A DNA stretch of 35,426 nucleotides from DATLSM01 sp049585815 (GTDB taxonomy: Bacteria; Actinomycetota; Thermoleophilia; Solirubrobacterales; 70-9): NCBI GenBank assembly GCA_049585815.1, contig JBAVAR010000073.1:1-35426 (forward strand). Direction: 5' to 3'. Each line of letters begins with the position of its first letter. The first letter of the stretch is position 1. Positions 6,690-13,456 of this stretch are shown here, in pieces. The notes below the pieces were generated by a model, which searched no databases, was not told the origin of the DNA, and worked only from the letters and a program-made list of their open reading frames with translations. Both the position numbers and the translations under genes were made by a program.

Positions 6690-7358
6690 TCACCGCCAAA
6701 GCTCCTCGACCTTGATCATTTCGCCGGTCAGGGTCCGCTCGATCGCCCGCTCGACGTAGGGACGCGTCCGCGGGGCGCAGCGATAGACGACGCGGCTCAC
6801 GCGCCGCTGCATCACAGCCTGCCGCCAGGCGCGCATCAGCCGATCAAGGCGCGCGGCACCCTTGGTGGTGAGCTCGACCTCGATTGCCTCAAGGGGTTCC
6901 CCACGCTCGTCGACGCGGATCAGATCGGCGCGGTGGGGTCTGCTGTTGGGCGGCGTCGCCGAGAGAACGCGATCGCCGTCGGCCCGCTCGAGCGCGAGAA
7001 TCTCCCGTTCCGATAGAAGGCTCTGACCGGAGCGCTCCATCTGCGCCGCGACCCGGGCGACCACCGCATGGTGACTGAACGCCGTCCAAGAGAAACTCGC
7101 CTCTGTCAATTCGCGCCGACCGCTCGCCCGCAGCCCCGCTTTCGTGCAGGCGGCATAGGGTCCACCCTCCCCCATTCCGCGCGTGACCCTGATCAGCTCC
7201 GCCTTGCGTAGGCGACCCTCGCGGACAATCGTCACCGTACGCGCCGTGCCCGCCCAAGTTGCAACGGCGCTGCGCGGCACAACACCGAAGCGAGCAATGA
7301 ACTCGAGGACCTCGAGGTCGCGCTGGCTGATGTGATCTGTTCGTTTTCCTCCTGGCAT
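6690..7358 (-). CDS. Replication-relaxation family protein
   Basis: This 222-aa protein starts MPGGKRTDHISQRDLEVLEF. The N-terminal ~70 residues form a winged-helix pattern (DLEVLEFIARFGVVPRSAVA, REGRLRKAELIRVTRG). Conserved C-terminal parts follow: HRADLIRVDERGEPLEAIEV (an 'A/D-x-x-x-x-x-x-G-x-x-x-x-x-E-V-E' block), KGAARLDRLMRAWRQ and VSRVVYRCAPRTRPYVERAI. This matches the replication-relaxation (Replic_Relax) family found on actinobacterial plasmids and conjugative elements. The nuclease-like E-V-E strand suggests DNA processing, but a relaxase activity is not shown. AGGAGGAAAA directly before ATG 7358 fixes the start; the open frame upstream is spurious. Confidence 0.82.
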   Translation of the reverse strand: MPGGKRTDHISQRDLEVLEFIARFGVVPRSAVATWAGTARTVTIVREGRLRKAELIRVTRGMGEGGPYAACTKAGLRASGRRELTEASFSWTAFSHHAVVARVAAQMERSGQSLLSEREILALERADGDRVLSATPPNSRPHRADLIRVDERGEPLEAIEVELTTKGAARLDRLMRAWRQAVMQRRVSRVVYRCAPRTRPYVERAIERTLTGEMIKVEELWR

Positions 7359-7456
7359 TTTTCCTCCTGACGTATTGGCGTGCCGAATGGGGACACCCAG
7401 GAAGAGGTCCGGCGCCAGTTGGCGCCGGACCTCAATTGCAGTGCCGTGCTGCTCAC

Positions 7457-7765
7457 TCAGGCAGCCGGTTTCACCTCGGCGGCGATTACGGAGTGCTTGG
7501 AGCGGCGCTGCGGTTTGGAGGAACCGGAGGCTTTTGCCTCCCACTCCGAGTAGCGCAGGGCGCCGCGGACCTCGACCCCTGAGCCCTTGCTGAGGCTCTC
7601 CGCGCACTCGATCGCACGGTCTTTGAATGCGACCACGTCGATGAAAAGCGGCGGCGTGTTGCCGGTGCCGTTGACCGCGAGGCGCATGTCGCAGACCGGG
7701 GTGCCGGAGCGATCGTTTAGCTCGGGGTCCTTGGTGAGACGGCCGTGCAGCTCTACCTTGTTCAT
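7457..7765 (-). CDS. SSB-like OB-fold protein (element copy 2)
   Basis: This 102-aa protein reads MNKVELHGRLTKDPELNDRS, TPVCDMRLAVNG, PLFIDVVAFKDRAIECAESL and KGSGVEVRGALRYSEWEAKA. It has the same OB-fold landmarks as the SSBs at 3934 and 9042, with clearly different sequence. It ends SVIAAEVKPAA, so there is no acidic SSB tip. AAGGAGATCC precedes the ATG. The replication-relaxation gene starts about 100 bp downstream. A role in coating single-stranded DNA during transfer or replication is inferred. Confidence 0.85.
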   Translation of the reverse strand: MNKVELHGRLTKDPELNDRSGTPVCDMRLAVNGTGNTPPLFIDVVAFKDRAIECAESLSKGSGVEVRGALRYSEWEAKASGSSKPQRRSKHSVIAAEVKPAA

Positions 7766-7836
7766 CTGGATCTCCTTCCGTGCCCGGTGGGGCTGTGTTT
7801 GCTTGCGCGACTAAAAGCCCCGGGAAAGCGCTTCCC

Positions 7837-7909
7837 GCGCACCGAGCGAGGCGAGGGGAAGGGAGCGCAGCGACCTTGCGCGGGGAGCCGACGGGGCAAA
7901 ATGGAGCGC
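7837..7909. repeat. 73-bp intergenic repeat, copy 2
   Basis: This is the partner of 6531-6603 (about 90% identity over 73 bp). It lies in the gap between the 99-aa hypothetical gene and the second SSB gene. Just before it, GGGAAAGCGCTTCCC can fold into a short hairpin. Confidence 0.75.
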
Positions 7910-7953
7910 CCAGCAACCAGCGGGCCCACCGGTAGGGAGGTATCTGGGTGTAC

Positions 7954-8253
7954 TCAGTCGCGGAGTAGCTGGAAGGGATCAACTGAGCGAGGCCACGGGA
8001 GCAGGGCGAGGGTGAGCTGAAGCGGACCGATCTCCTCGCTGGCCTGGTCCCCACGCCCTTCGAGGTGAGCCAGAAGGCTGGAACGGAGCGGGAAGGCAAT
8101 TGTCGCCACAGTGGCGACGAGCGAGGCAGGTGCTAACGGAGACCCGATCAGCCAGGCAAGCGGCGGAGCAGTGGCATCGGGGTTGTAGGCGCGAATGAAG
8201 TTGGTGAACGGCTCGCCCAGCCCTCCTCGGTGTTGGGCGCCCGCAAACGGCAA
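7954..8253 (-). CDS. Hypothetical small protein with hydrophobic segment
   Basis: This 99-aa frame opens with TTG at 8253, 17 nt after the vapC stop. Third codon positions are GC-rich, as in neighbouring genes. The sequence looks protein-like: FTNFIRAYNPDATAPP, a hydrophobic stretch PLAWLIGSPLAPASLVATVA, then TLALLPWPRSVDPFQLL. I recognise no family. No good ribosome-binding site is visible and the start is weak, so it could be the remaining C-terminal part of a broken transfer gene. Confidence 0.4.
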   Translation of the reverse strand: MPFAGAQHRGGLGEPFTNFIRAYNPDATAPPLAWLIGSPLAPASLVATVATIAFPLRSSLLAHLEGRGDQASEEIGPLQLTLALLPWPRSVDPFQLLRD

Positions 8254-8270
8254 CTTCAGCGGCGCGACGC

Positions 8271-8678
8271 CTAGACAGCCACGACCCGCAGCGAGGGGTG
8301 CGCCCGAGCGATCTGCTCGAAGTCGGAGTCCTGGGCGATCACCGGCAGCCCGTGCTCGATCGCGGTCGCCGCGATCAGGGCGTCGGTGAGCTTGACCGCG
8401 CGCTGGATCCCTGCCGCGCGGCAGTCGGCGACGAGGCGCGCCCAGCTGACCATCACCGCCTCGCTGAGCGAGATCGGATCAGCAGAGCGGGCCAGCGCCA
8501 GCGTGTCGGCACGCCGGGCTCGCACAGTGTCTTCGGCCGCACTGAGCACGCCGAGCTGCAGCTCGCCGATCGTCACCACCGAGACCGCGACGCGATCGGG
8601 CAGCTCACCGAGCGGGCGCCCGCTCTCGCGGGCGATGAAGACGGAGGTGTCGAGCAGCCCCGCGCTCGGCTTGTTCAA
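8271..8678 (-). CDS. vapC: VapC-type PIN-domain RNase toxin
   Basis: This 135-aa PIN protein shows LLDTSVFIARESGRPLGELP (first Asp), VSVVTIGELQLGVL (Glu), VKLTDALIAATAIEHGLPVI (Asp) and AQDSDFEQIARAHPSLRVVA (last Asp). These are the four acidic positions that bind Mg2+ in VapC ribonucleases, so the toxin looks intact. ATG 8678 overlaps the antitoxin stop by 4 bp (ATGA), giving translational coupling. The pair sits inside the transfer operon on the same strand, the usual place for an element-stabilising addiction module. Confidence 0.92.
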   Translation of the reverse strand: MNKPSAGLLDTSVFIARESGRPLGELPDRVAVSVVTIGELQLGVLSAAEDTVRARRADTLALARSADPISLSEAVMVSWARLVADCRAAGIQRAVKLTDALIAATAIEHGLPVIAQDSDFEQIARAHPSLRVVAV

Positions 8679-8917
8679 AGTTCGTCGAGAGTCTGGCCGG
8701 CGAGCTCATCGAGCTCGCCTCGCAGGGAGGGGTCGGCGGCGCGCTCGCCCAGCTGCTCGCGCAGCTGGGCGCCGGCGAGCCAGCGCACCCGCTGAGCGTG
8801 GGGCACGATGTCGGCGGCTGGCTCGCCGTTGACGGTGAGGACAACCCGCTCCCCCGCTCTGACGGCGTCGATCACGCGGGCGGTTCGGTTGCGCAGGTCG
8901 CGTACTCCGATCTCCAT
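8675..8917 (-). CDS. Phd/YefM-family antitoxin of the VapC toxin
   Basis: This 80-aa protein begins MEIGVRDLRNRTARVIDAVR and continues GERVVLTVNGEPAADIVPHA. That is the Phd fold: V-R-x-L-R-x-x, a helix, then 'G-E-x-V-x-L-T-x-x-G-x-P-x-A-x-I'. The C-terminal ~35 residues are helical and acidic and would bind the PIN toxin. A palindrome stands 1 bp upstream of the ATG and probably serves as its own operator. The gene is co-translated with vapC through an ATGA overlap. Confidence 0.9.
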   Translation of the reverse strand: MEIGVRDLRNRTARVIDAVRAGERVVLTVNGEPAADIVPHAQRVRWLAGAQLREQLGERAADPSLRGELDELAGQTLDEL

Positions 8918-8918
8918 G

Positions 8919-8933
8919 TGCTACAGCGTAGCA
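8919..8933. promoter_or_regulatory. Operator-like palindrome before the Phd antitoxin
   Basis: TGCTAC-AGC-GTAGCA is a 6-bp inverted repeat with a 3-nt centre, ending 1 nt before the antitoxin ATG. On the minus strand it contains TACGCT, a possible -10. It is a natural site for antitoxin autorepression of a near-leaderless transcript. Confidence 0.6.
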
Positions 8934-9041
8934 TCAGGTCGGCGTCTTCCTCACTGCCCACCGGCACGGGAGGTCTCCGGGCGGACCCAGACGCGCCAAT
9001 ACCCGAGCGCATTATTCGAAAAGCAGCCCTGTTCAATGCAG

Positions 9042-9353
9042 TCACGCCGATCCCCGGCCACTATGAGACCCCGCCAGCTGGACATCACGAGCCAGAACTG
9101 TGTGGACGTAGAGTCGGCGCGATCCCGGCCAACGCTGCGAGCGCAGGTGGCCACTGAGGGCAATTCGATCACCCTCGCGCAGCTCCTCGGCGAGGCGCTC
9201 GGCAAGGGCCCTGAAGGCAATCACCTTGACGTAGAGGGTCTGCTTGTCGAGGCGGCCGTTCACGGCGAGCCAGAACTCGCAGACATCGCGGCCGGGGATG
9301 CCCAGCAACTGGGGCTCGCTGTCGAGCCAGCCGAACAGACTGACGTTGTTCAT
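9042..9353 (-). CDS. SSB-like OB-fold protein (element copy 3)
   Basis: This 103-aa protein reads MNNVSLFGWLDSEPQLLGIP, DVCEFWLAVNGR, TLYVKVIAFRALAERLAEEL and REGDRIALSGHLRSQRW. It is the most divergent of the three SSB-like genes: the usual T-x-D-P-E-L has become DSEPQL. It ends SGRGSA without an acidic tip. AAAAGGAGG is well placed before ATG 9353; the in-frame extension to 9503 runs through a hairpin and is not coding. It is the second gene of the transfer module after the 108-aa protein. Confidence 0.82.
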   Translation of the reverse strand: MNNVSLFGWLDSEPQLLGIPGRDVCEFWLAVNGRLDKQTLYVKVIAFRALAERLAEELREGDRIALSGHLRSQRWPGSRRLYVHTVLARDVQLAGSHSGRGSA

Positions 9354-9379
9354 CGATCCTCCTTTTCCGGGGCCCGGCG

Positions 9380-9450
9380 GGCCCGCTCTTCGCTTCGGTG
9401 CCCGCCCCTTCCCGGGGGCAAAAATCGGCGAAGGAGCGAAGCAGCGGGCC
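9380..9450. other. Large GC-rich stem-loop between two transfer genes
   Basis: GGCCCGCTCTTCGCT (9380-9394) pairs with AGCGAAGCAGCGGGCC (9435-9450), 15 bp with one bulged base. It lies in the 124-bp gap between the 108-aa gene and the third SSB gene. No T-run follows, so mRNA stability or a protein-binding site is more likely than termination. Confidence 0.6.
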
Positions 9451-9477
9451 GCGCCGCCTCGCTCCAGAACCCACCTG

Positions 9478-9804
9478 CTACAGCGCTTCCAACAGCACGC
9501 CATAGAGGTCCTCGTCGCCTTGGTTGAGCAGCGCCCCGATCGCCTCCCGGCTCATCGGGCAGGCATCAAGGCGAGCGGCCTGGGCCAGGTAGTCCTTGAC
9601 GAAGGCGCTCAGGGCAAGCGCCTCGCGGTAGCCCCGATCCACATGAAATGCACGGCCCACACCGGCGGCCGGCACGTCGACGATCTCAGCGCCATCTGGG
9701 CCACGTCGGCCGACGACAATCCGCTCGCCGGAGGAAACCCGGTAGCGGGCAACCTCGGTGCCCTCGCGCTTCAGGGCGTCTAGGTCGAGCTGTACCTCGG
9801 TCAT
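9478..9804 (-). CDS. Hypothetical 108-aa protein, first gene of the transfer module
   Basis: This protein starts MTEVQLDLDALKREGTEVAR and continues SGERIVVGRRGPDGAEIVDV, FHVDRGYREALALSAFVKDY and PMSREAIGALLNQGDEDLYG. It looks like a beta-rich N-terminal half and a helical C-terminal half. I recognise no family. It is the promoter-proximal gene of the minus-strand module, and the noncoding region with the nested inverted repeat lies behind it. The in-frame extension to 10056 is Pro/Ser/Arg-biased noise. A regulatory or replication accessory role is possible but unproven. Confidence 0.62.
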   Translation of the reverse strand: MTEVQLDLDALKREGTEVARYRVSSGERIVVGRRGPDGAEIVDVPAAGVGRAFHVDRGYREALALSAFVKDYLAQAARLDACPMSREAIGALLNQGDEDLYGVLLEAL

Positions 9805-10240
9805 TTGGAACCTCCCGTGTCGGTGGATCGAACGGGCAGGTCCTCCGCACCGAGCAGCTGAGGACGGAACCCCGAAGCCGCAGGCGAAGGGGCCAGAGGA
9901 GGCCCCCCTGCGGGGCCTTGCAGTCCTCGCTGGCGGTGCCAGGATGACCAACCTCGATCCACCCCGGGAGGAGACCGAACGAACAGAGCAGCTGACCAGC
10001 CCAGCCGAACCAGCCTCGGCAGAACAAACAGACCTGGCAGAAAAGCCCCACCGCAAGCTCCAGCCACCGGCCCCTCCGCAAAGCCCAAGTCAGCCGGAAC
10101 CACCCAACCACCCAACCACCTAGCTCCCAGCCCCCTCCCCCAGACCGCAGCGACAGACCACCACCCCATAGGTATTTGCAGATAATCCGCACCCCAAACA
10201 CCGATCACCCGACCCACCCACAGCAGACTCCAGCAACCCA
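9805..10240. other. Noncoding, strand-asymmetric C-rich region with 8-bp tandem repeats
   Basis: No convincing gene is present. From about 9950 the top strand is very poor in G and rich in C and A (only about 7 G in 10081-10140). ACCACCCA repeats in tandem at 10099-10106 and 10107-10114, with a partial third copy. An AT-richer patch (TAGGTATTTGCAGATAATCC) sits at 10169-10188. GTCCTC/GAGGAC and GGCCCC/GGGGCC hairpins occur near 9850-9920. Strand asymmetry, short direct repeats and an AT-rich patch next to a big inverted repeat are typical of plasmid replication or transfer origins. Confidence 0.55.
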
Positions 10241-10366
10241 GCAGCCAAACCGCTTCCCAGACAAAAGACCAACCCGATGCCGCTGACCCCGTGCAATCAC
10301 AATTGTGAGAGTGCGGGGTCAGCGGCGGCGGGCCGGGGAAAGGGCTCTGGGAAGCGGTTTGGCTGC
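10241..10366. repeat. Nested inverted repeat, candidate oriT or replication origin
   Basis: The outer arms are 21 bp and perfectly complementary (10241-10261 with 10346-10366; the left arm begins GCAGCCAAACCG). Inside them is a perfect 13-bp pair, GCCGCTGACCCCG (10279-10291) with CGGGGTCAGCGGC (10314-10326). The centre is the 12-bp palindrome TCACAATTGTGA (10297-10308). The whole 126-nt element could fold into a cruciform or two-level hairpin. It lies between the minus-strand transfer module and a divergent plus-strand gene. Because transfer genes follow, an origin of transfer or replication is the leading explanation; a bidirectional terminator or operator is the alternative. Confidence 0.8.
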
Positions 10367-10462
10367 GCAGCCTAATTTCGGTTTTCGGTGCGCGGCCTCG
10401 AGCGCAGCGCCGGGGGTGTCCCCAACGAGCGTTCGGTTGCGTCTTGGGGGTAAACGCGAGAA

Positions 10463-10491
10463 GCTAAGGGCTCGAAATTTGAGCGCTTAGC
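10463..10491. promoter_or_regulatory. Inverted repeat in the leader of the secreted-protein gene
   Basis: GCTAAG (10463-10468) and CTTAGC (10486-10491) form a 6-bp inverted repeat around a CTC/GAG pair and an AT-rich centre, 23 nt before the ATG at 10514. It could be an operator or an mRNA hairpin. GGAGGCGGAAG supplies the ribosome-binding site. Confidence 0.45.
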
Positions 10492-10513
10492 CAGATTCGA
10501 TCGGAGGCGGAAG

Positions 10514-12130
10514 ATGCGCCCGAGGCAGCGGGTAGGAAGCACAGCAGACGGCAGCGGAAAACTCTTGCGGGGCAGTTTCGGTAGGTACCGCCGCTGGGGG
10601 CTTGCGGCGCTGGGGCTGGCGGGTCTGGCGCTCGCGATGGGCCCGGCCAACGCCAGCGCGACGCCGGCCCGCTACACGTTTGAGATGTGCGACTCAGCGT
10701 TGCCCGGTGGAGGCGTCGCGGGCGTCTTGCACACACAAAGCGGCGGACAGCCGTGGAGCCTGATCGACAACTGCAACGAACCCGGTGGCTCGTTGGCGGT
10801 GAGGCAAACCGGCGAAATCACCGGAGCTGGCGGATCGGCAACCTGGGGGGTGCCGATCAAAGCGCCGCCGGGCGGCTCGATGGAATCGCTGGCGATCTCG
10901 GCGGCGATCTGCGGCGCGCAGCGAGGCACGGTCGGGTCGGTAATGCAGCCGGATTGGCCGCCAGCCACCTGCAACGAGGAAGACCGCAGCTTCCAGCTCA
11001 ACAAGGAATTCGATGGATTCAATATGGAACTTCAGTGCGATCTGGGCTGCCCGGGTGGCGCGGTGATCTATGCCCACTACTTCGCCACGATTGAGGTCGA
11101 TCCGGTTCCGCCTACACTCGGCGAGCTGGAAGGCTCGCTACTCTCAGGGGGCGAGATTCGCGGATACCAGACGATCGGCGTCGATGCGCACGATGAGGGT
11201 GGCGGCGTCAGCAATGTCTCGGTCTCCGTCAACGGCCTGCCGGCAGCGCAGCCAAAGGTTCCCAACTGCGACGTGGCGCAGGTCAAGAACGACAGTGTCG
11301 AAGGGACCGTAGCCGCCGCGGTGAGCCCCTGCCCAGCGGAAGCCGAGGCCGAATGGAACCTCAACACGCAGGCCTATCCCTTCCACGACGGGTCAAACAC
11401 CGTGCAGGTCTGTGCCTCAGACTTCGCCACGCTCAGCGACCCGAACACGACCTGCTCGACAGCTAGGGCGATCACCGTCGACAACTCCTGCGCCGAATCG
11501 CAGGTCAGCGGCGGCGAAGTGCTGAACGCCCAGTTCACCGAATCAAACGCCGAAACCGCGACCGTCCCATATGGCAAGGGGGCCGAAGTGACCGGTCAGC
11601 TGACCACCGACGCCGGCGATCCGGTCCCCGGCGCAACCCTTTGCGTGAAGATGCAGACCCTGGGAATCGAACCGAGCGCCTCCCCGGTGGGGACGGTGAA
11701 GACCGACGCCAATGGCCAGTATGCCTACCACGTGGCGCCCGGCCCTGATCGCAACATCATCATCGGCTACCGCCACGACACCTCCCAGGTTGCGCGCAGC
11801 GTCCGCTACTACGCCCACGCCGAATCAAGCCTCCACGTGACCCCGAGCAAGCTGAAGAACGGCCACCGGATCCACCTCTGGGGACAGGTTCCCGGGCCCA
11901 ACCCCGGGGGCCGGGTTGTTGTCCTGCAGGCCAACGTGCCGGGGTCAAAGCGCTGGATCACCTTCCGCGATGCGACCACCGGAGCGCAGGGCGACTTCAG
12001 CAGCGGCTATCGCTTTACTGCCACCACGCGGACGACGACCTACCGGTTCCGCGCGCTGATTCCATTGCAAGCCAACTACCCGTGGGTTGAAGGCACGAGC
12101 CGGCCGGTGAGGGTGCGAGTGAAGGGCTGA
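10514..12130 (+). CDS. Secreted surface protein with Ig-like/carboxypeptidase-regulatory-like domains
   Basis: This 538-aa protein has a long N-terminal signal peptide (RRWGLAALGLAGLALAMGPA, likely cleavage after NASA at about 55). The mature part starts with a Cys-containing domain (YTFEMCDSALPGG, SAAICGAQRG). A bacterial Ig-like region with 'VDAHDEGGGVSNVSVSVNG' follows at about 215-330. Next is a carboxypeptidase-regulatory-like fold (GKGAEVTGQLTTDAGDPVPG, VKTDANGQYAYHVAPG) and a final beta domain (RIHLWGQVPGPNPGGRVVVL). Such mosaic exported proteins are frequent in Solirubrobacterales; their ligands are unknown. GGAGG precedes the ATG. It is transcribed away from the transfer module. Confidence 0.8.
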   Translation: MRPRQRVGSTADGSGKLLRGSFGRYRRWGLAALGLAGLALAMGPANASATPARYTFEMCDSALPGGGVAGVLHTQSGGQPWSLIDNCNEPGGSLAVRQTGEITGAGGSATWGVPIKAPPGGSMESLAISAAICGAQRGTVGSVMQPDWPPATCNEEDRSFQLNKEFDGFNMELQCDLGCPGGAVIYAHYFATIEVDPVPPTLGELEGSLLSGGEIRGYQTIGVDAHDEGGGVSNVSVSVNGLPAAQPKVPNCDVAQVKNDSVEGTVAAAVSPCPAEAEAEWNLNTQAYPFHDGSNTVQVCASDFATLSDPNTTCSTARAITVDNSCAESQVSGGEVLNAQFTESNAETATVPYGKGAEVTGQLTTDAGDPVPGATLCVKMQTLGIEPSASPVGTVKTDANGQYAYHVAPGPDRNIIIGYRHDTSQVARSVRYYAHAESSLHVTPSKLKNGHRIHLWGQVPGPNPGGRVVVLQANVPGSKRWITFRDATTGAQGDFSSGYRFTATTRTTTYRFRALIPLQANYPWVEGTSRPVRVRVKG

Positions 12131-12133
12131 GCC

Positions 12134-12328
12134 TCAACGAGGTCCGGCCGGAGGCGGAATCCGGAGGTCGCGACAGATCTGACGCGCGAGCGGATAGCGG
12201 ATCTCGCGATGACGTGGGATCGCGGCGGAGCGATCGGCGTCCATACCCCAGTAGCTGTGGCGACCGGCCTCGCGCAGCAGTCGTGCACCGTGCCCTCGCA
12301 AGTGACGCTCCAGATCGCGACGCTTCAC
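12134..12328 (-). CDS. hicA: HicA-type mRNA interferase toxin
   Basis: This 64-aa protein reads MKRRDLERHLRGHGARLLRE, AGRHSYWGMDADRS and AAIPRHREIRYPLARQICRD. This is the compact HicA double-stranded-RNA-binding-like fold, with the G-x-x-H-x-x-W/Y segment carrying the catalytic His and the I-P-R-H-x-E-I motif. The family cleaves mRNA and tmRNA. ATG 12328 overlaps the end of the HicB gene by 4 bp. Here the antitoxin gene comes first, the reverse of the E. coli hicAB order. It converges with the secreted-protein gene, whose stop is 3 bp away. Confidence 0.9.
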   Translation of the reverse strand: MKRRDLERHLRGHGARLLREAGRHSYWGMDADRSAAIPRHREIRYPLARQICRDLRIPPPAGPR

Positions 12329-12555
12329 GCTGAAACTATGTCGAGCGACTCACTGGCGAGCGATTCGCCCAGCGGCTCTCGCTCGGCCGCGCGCAACTCC
12401 GAGAGCCCGGCGAGTGCGTCGAGCACCATCTCGCGCGCCTCCTCGCGGGTACGACCCTGGCTGTTGGCGCCGGGCACCTCGGGGATAGAAGCGACGATCC
12501 AATCGCTGTCGGGATCGGTCTCATAGACGATCGTCAGGTGGAGTCCCTCAGTCAC
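12325..12555 (-). CDS. hicB: HicB-type antitoxin
   Basis: This 76-aa protein reads VTEGLHLTIVYETDPDSDWI, VASIPEVPGANSQGRTREEA and REMVLDALAGLSEL. The partially degenerate RNase-H-like HicB core is clear: a strand, 'E-x-D-x-D-x-W-I-A-S-I-P-E-V-P-G', 'G-x-T-x-E-E-A' and a helix. No DNA-binding extension is visible beyond about residue 60. The start is GTG, and TATCGT about 10 nt upstream may be the -10 of a leaderless transcript. It is translationally coupled to hicA. Confidence 0.9.
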   Translation of the reverse strand: MTEGLHLTIVYETDPDSDWIVASIPEVPGANSQGRTREEAREMVLDALAGLSELRAAEREPLGESLASESLDIVSA

Positions 12556-12664
12556 GCGGTCAACGATAGCGGTGAGCTTGGAAATGGCCGTCTGAAAATT
12601 CCATTCCTAGCCAAACATGGGAGCAATGGCTTCCTGGCGATCACCAGGACGGGCGGAGCTCTCC

Positions 12665-13339
12665 TTACTTGAGGCAGATCGCCTCCACTTCGGCGGCAGC
12701 CGAGCCGCCGGAGTTGCTGGTGATCCGGCCGATGACCCCCGCCAGCGAGGAGTTGCTGAAGGGCAGTGACTCGAGGATGCCGACTTCGCGGTTGCCGGGA
12801 TTGGTGAAGATGATTCCGCCGGTGAGAATGTGTTCTCCTCTGGCGCAGGCAGCAACTTCGGTGTTCGAAGCTGTCCACGTGCCATTTTCGGCTACCTGGT
12901 CAAGATCTGCAATCGAAGCGCTGTGCATGGTCACCGGCCCGAGGGCGTAGCCGTGGATCGATTCGGGAGCGATTGCGCTGGCCGTGACCGCATCCGGGGC
13001 AAGAGCGCTCGGCCCGACTGCACCCACTGCCAAAGCCTTCGAGTTGACGGCGCCGGTACTGATGGCGGCGGAGTTGACGGCGCCATTGGCGAGGGCTGCG
13101 GCGTTGACGGAACCGGGCGCCAGGACGTTGGAGTGGACGGCGTTCTTCGCCAGGGCCTTGGCGCGGACCGCGCCGGGGGCGATCGCTTTGGCGGTGACCG
13201 CTCCCTTGGCGATGTCGGCCCTTGTGATCTTGTGGCCGGTGCCGGCGAAGGCGCCGGTGTTGCCGGCGACGGCGACAATCAGGGCGAGGGTGCCGAGGAC
13301 GGTGCCTGGCGCGGGTCGCTTGCACTTCAGCTTGCTCAT
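12665..13339 (-). CDS. Exported repeat protein with GAV(N/T)xxA hexapeptide-like repeats
   Basis: This 224-aa protein has a basic start (MSKLKCKRPAPG) and a signal/anchor segment (TVLGTLALIVAVAGNTGAFA). About 14 degenerate 7-9-residue repeats of the form G-A-V-x-x-x-A-L/I-A follow from residue 38 to 135 (IAKGAVTAKAIAPGAV; NGAVNSAAISTGAVNS). These are expected to build a beta-solenoid. The C-terminal domain (WTASNTEVAACARGEHILTG) has two Cys (AAC and AIC) that could pair. This architecture is common in exported Solirubrobacterales proteins. AAGGAGGC precedes the ATG. Its role is unknown; a surface or filament protein is plausible. Confidence 0.78.
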   Translation of the reverse strand: MSKLKCKRPAPGTVLGTLALIVAVAGNTGAFAGTGHKITRADIAKGAVTAKAIAPGAVRAKALAKNAVHSNVLAPGSVNAAALANGAVNSAAISTGAVNSKALAVGAVGPSALAPDAVTASAIAPESIHGYALGPVTMHSASIADLDQVAENGTWTASNTEVAACARGEHILTGGIIFTNPGNREVGILESLPFSNSSLAGVIGRITSNSGGSAAAEVEAICLK

Positions 13340-13456
13340 TTCTGCCTCCTTGGCTCCCGACTATCGGAAGGTTCGAGTCTAGGTATCAACACGGCTAAGA
13401 CGGAGAGGTGTCGTAGATCGGCCCACCCCACGACCCAGTCCAGTCCCCTGCGTTGC

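Noticed and set aside
10099..10120. CRISPR-like short repeats
   Set aside because: The 8-bp units are directly tandem, without spacers or cas genes; better explained as iteron-like repeats.
9686..10217. Several long minus-strand frames with W/G-rich sequence
   Set aside because: They arise from the C-rich, G-poor composition of the noncoding region (few stops on the complementary strand) and have no protein-like pattern.
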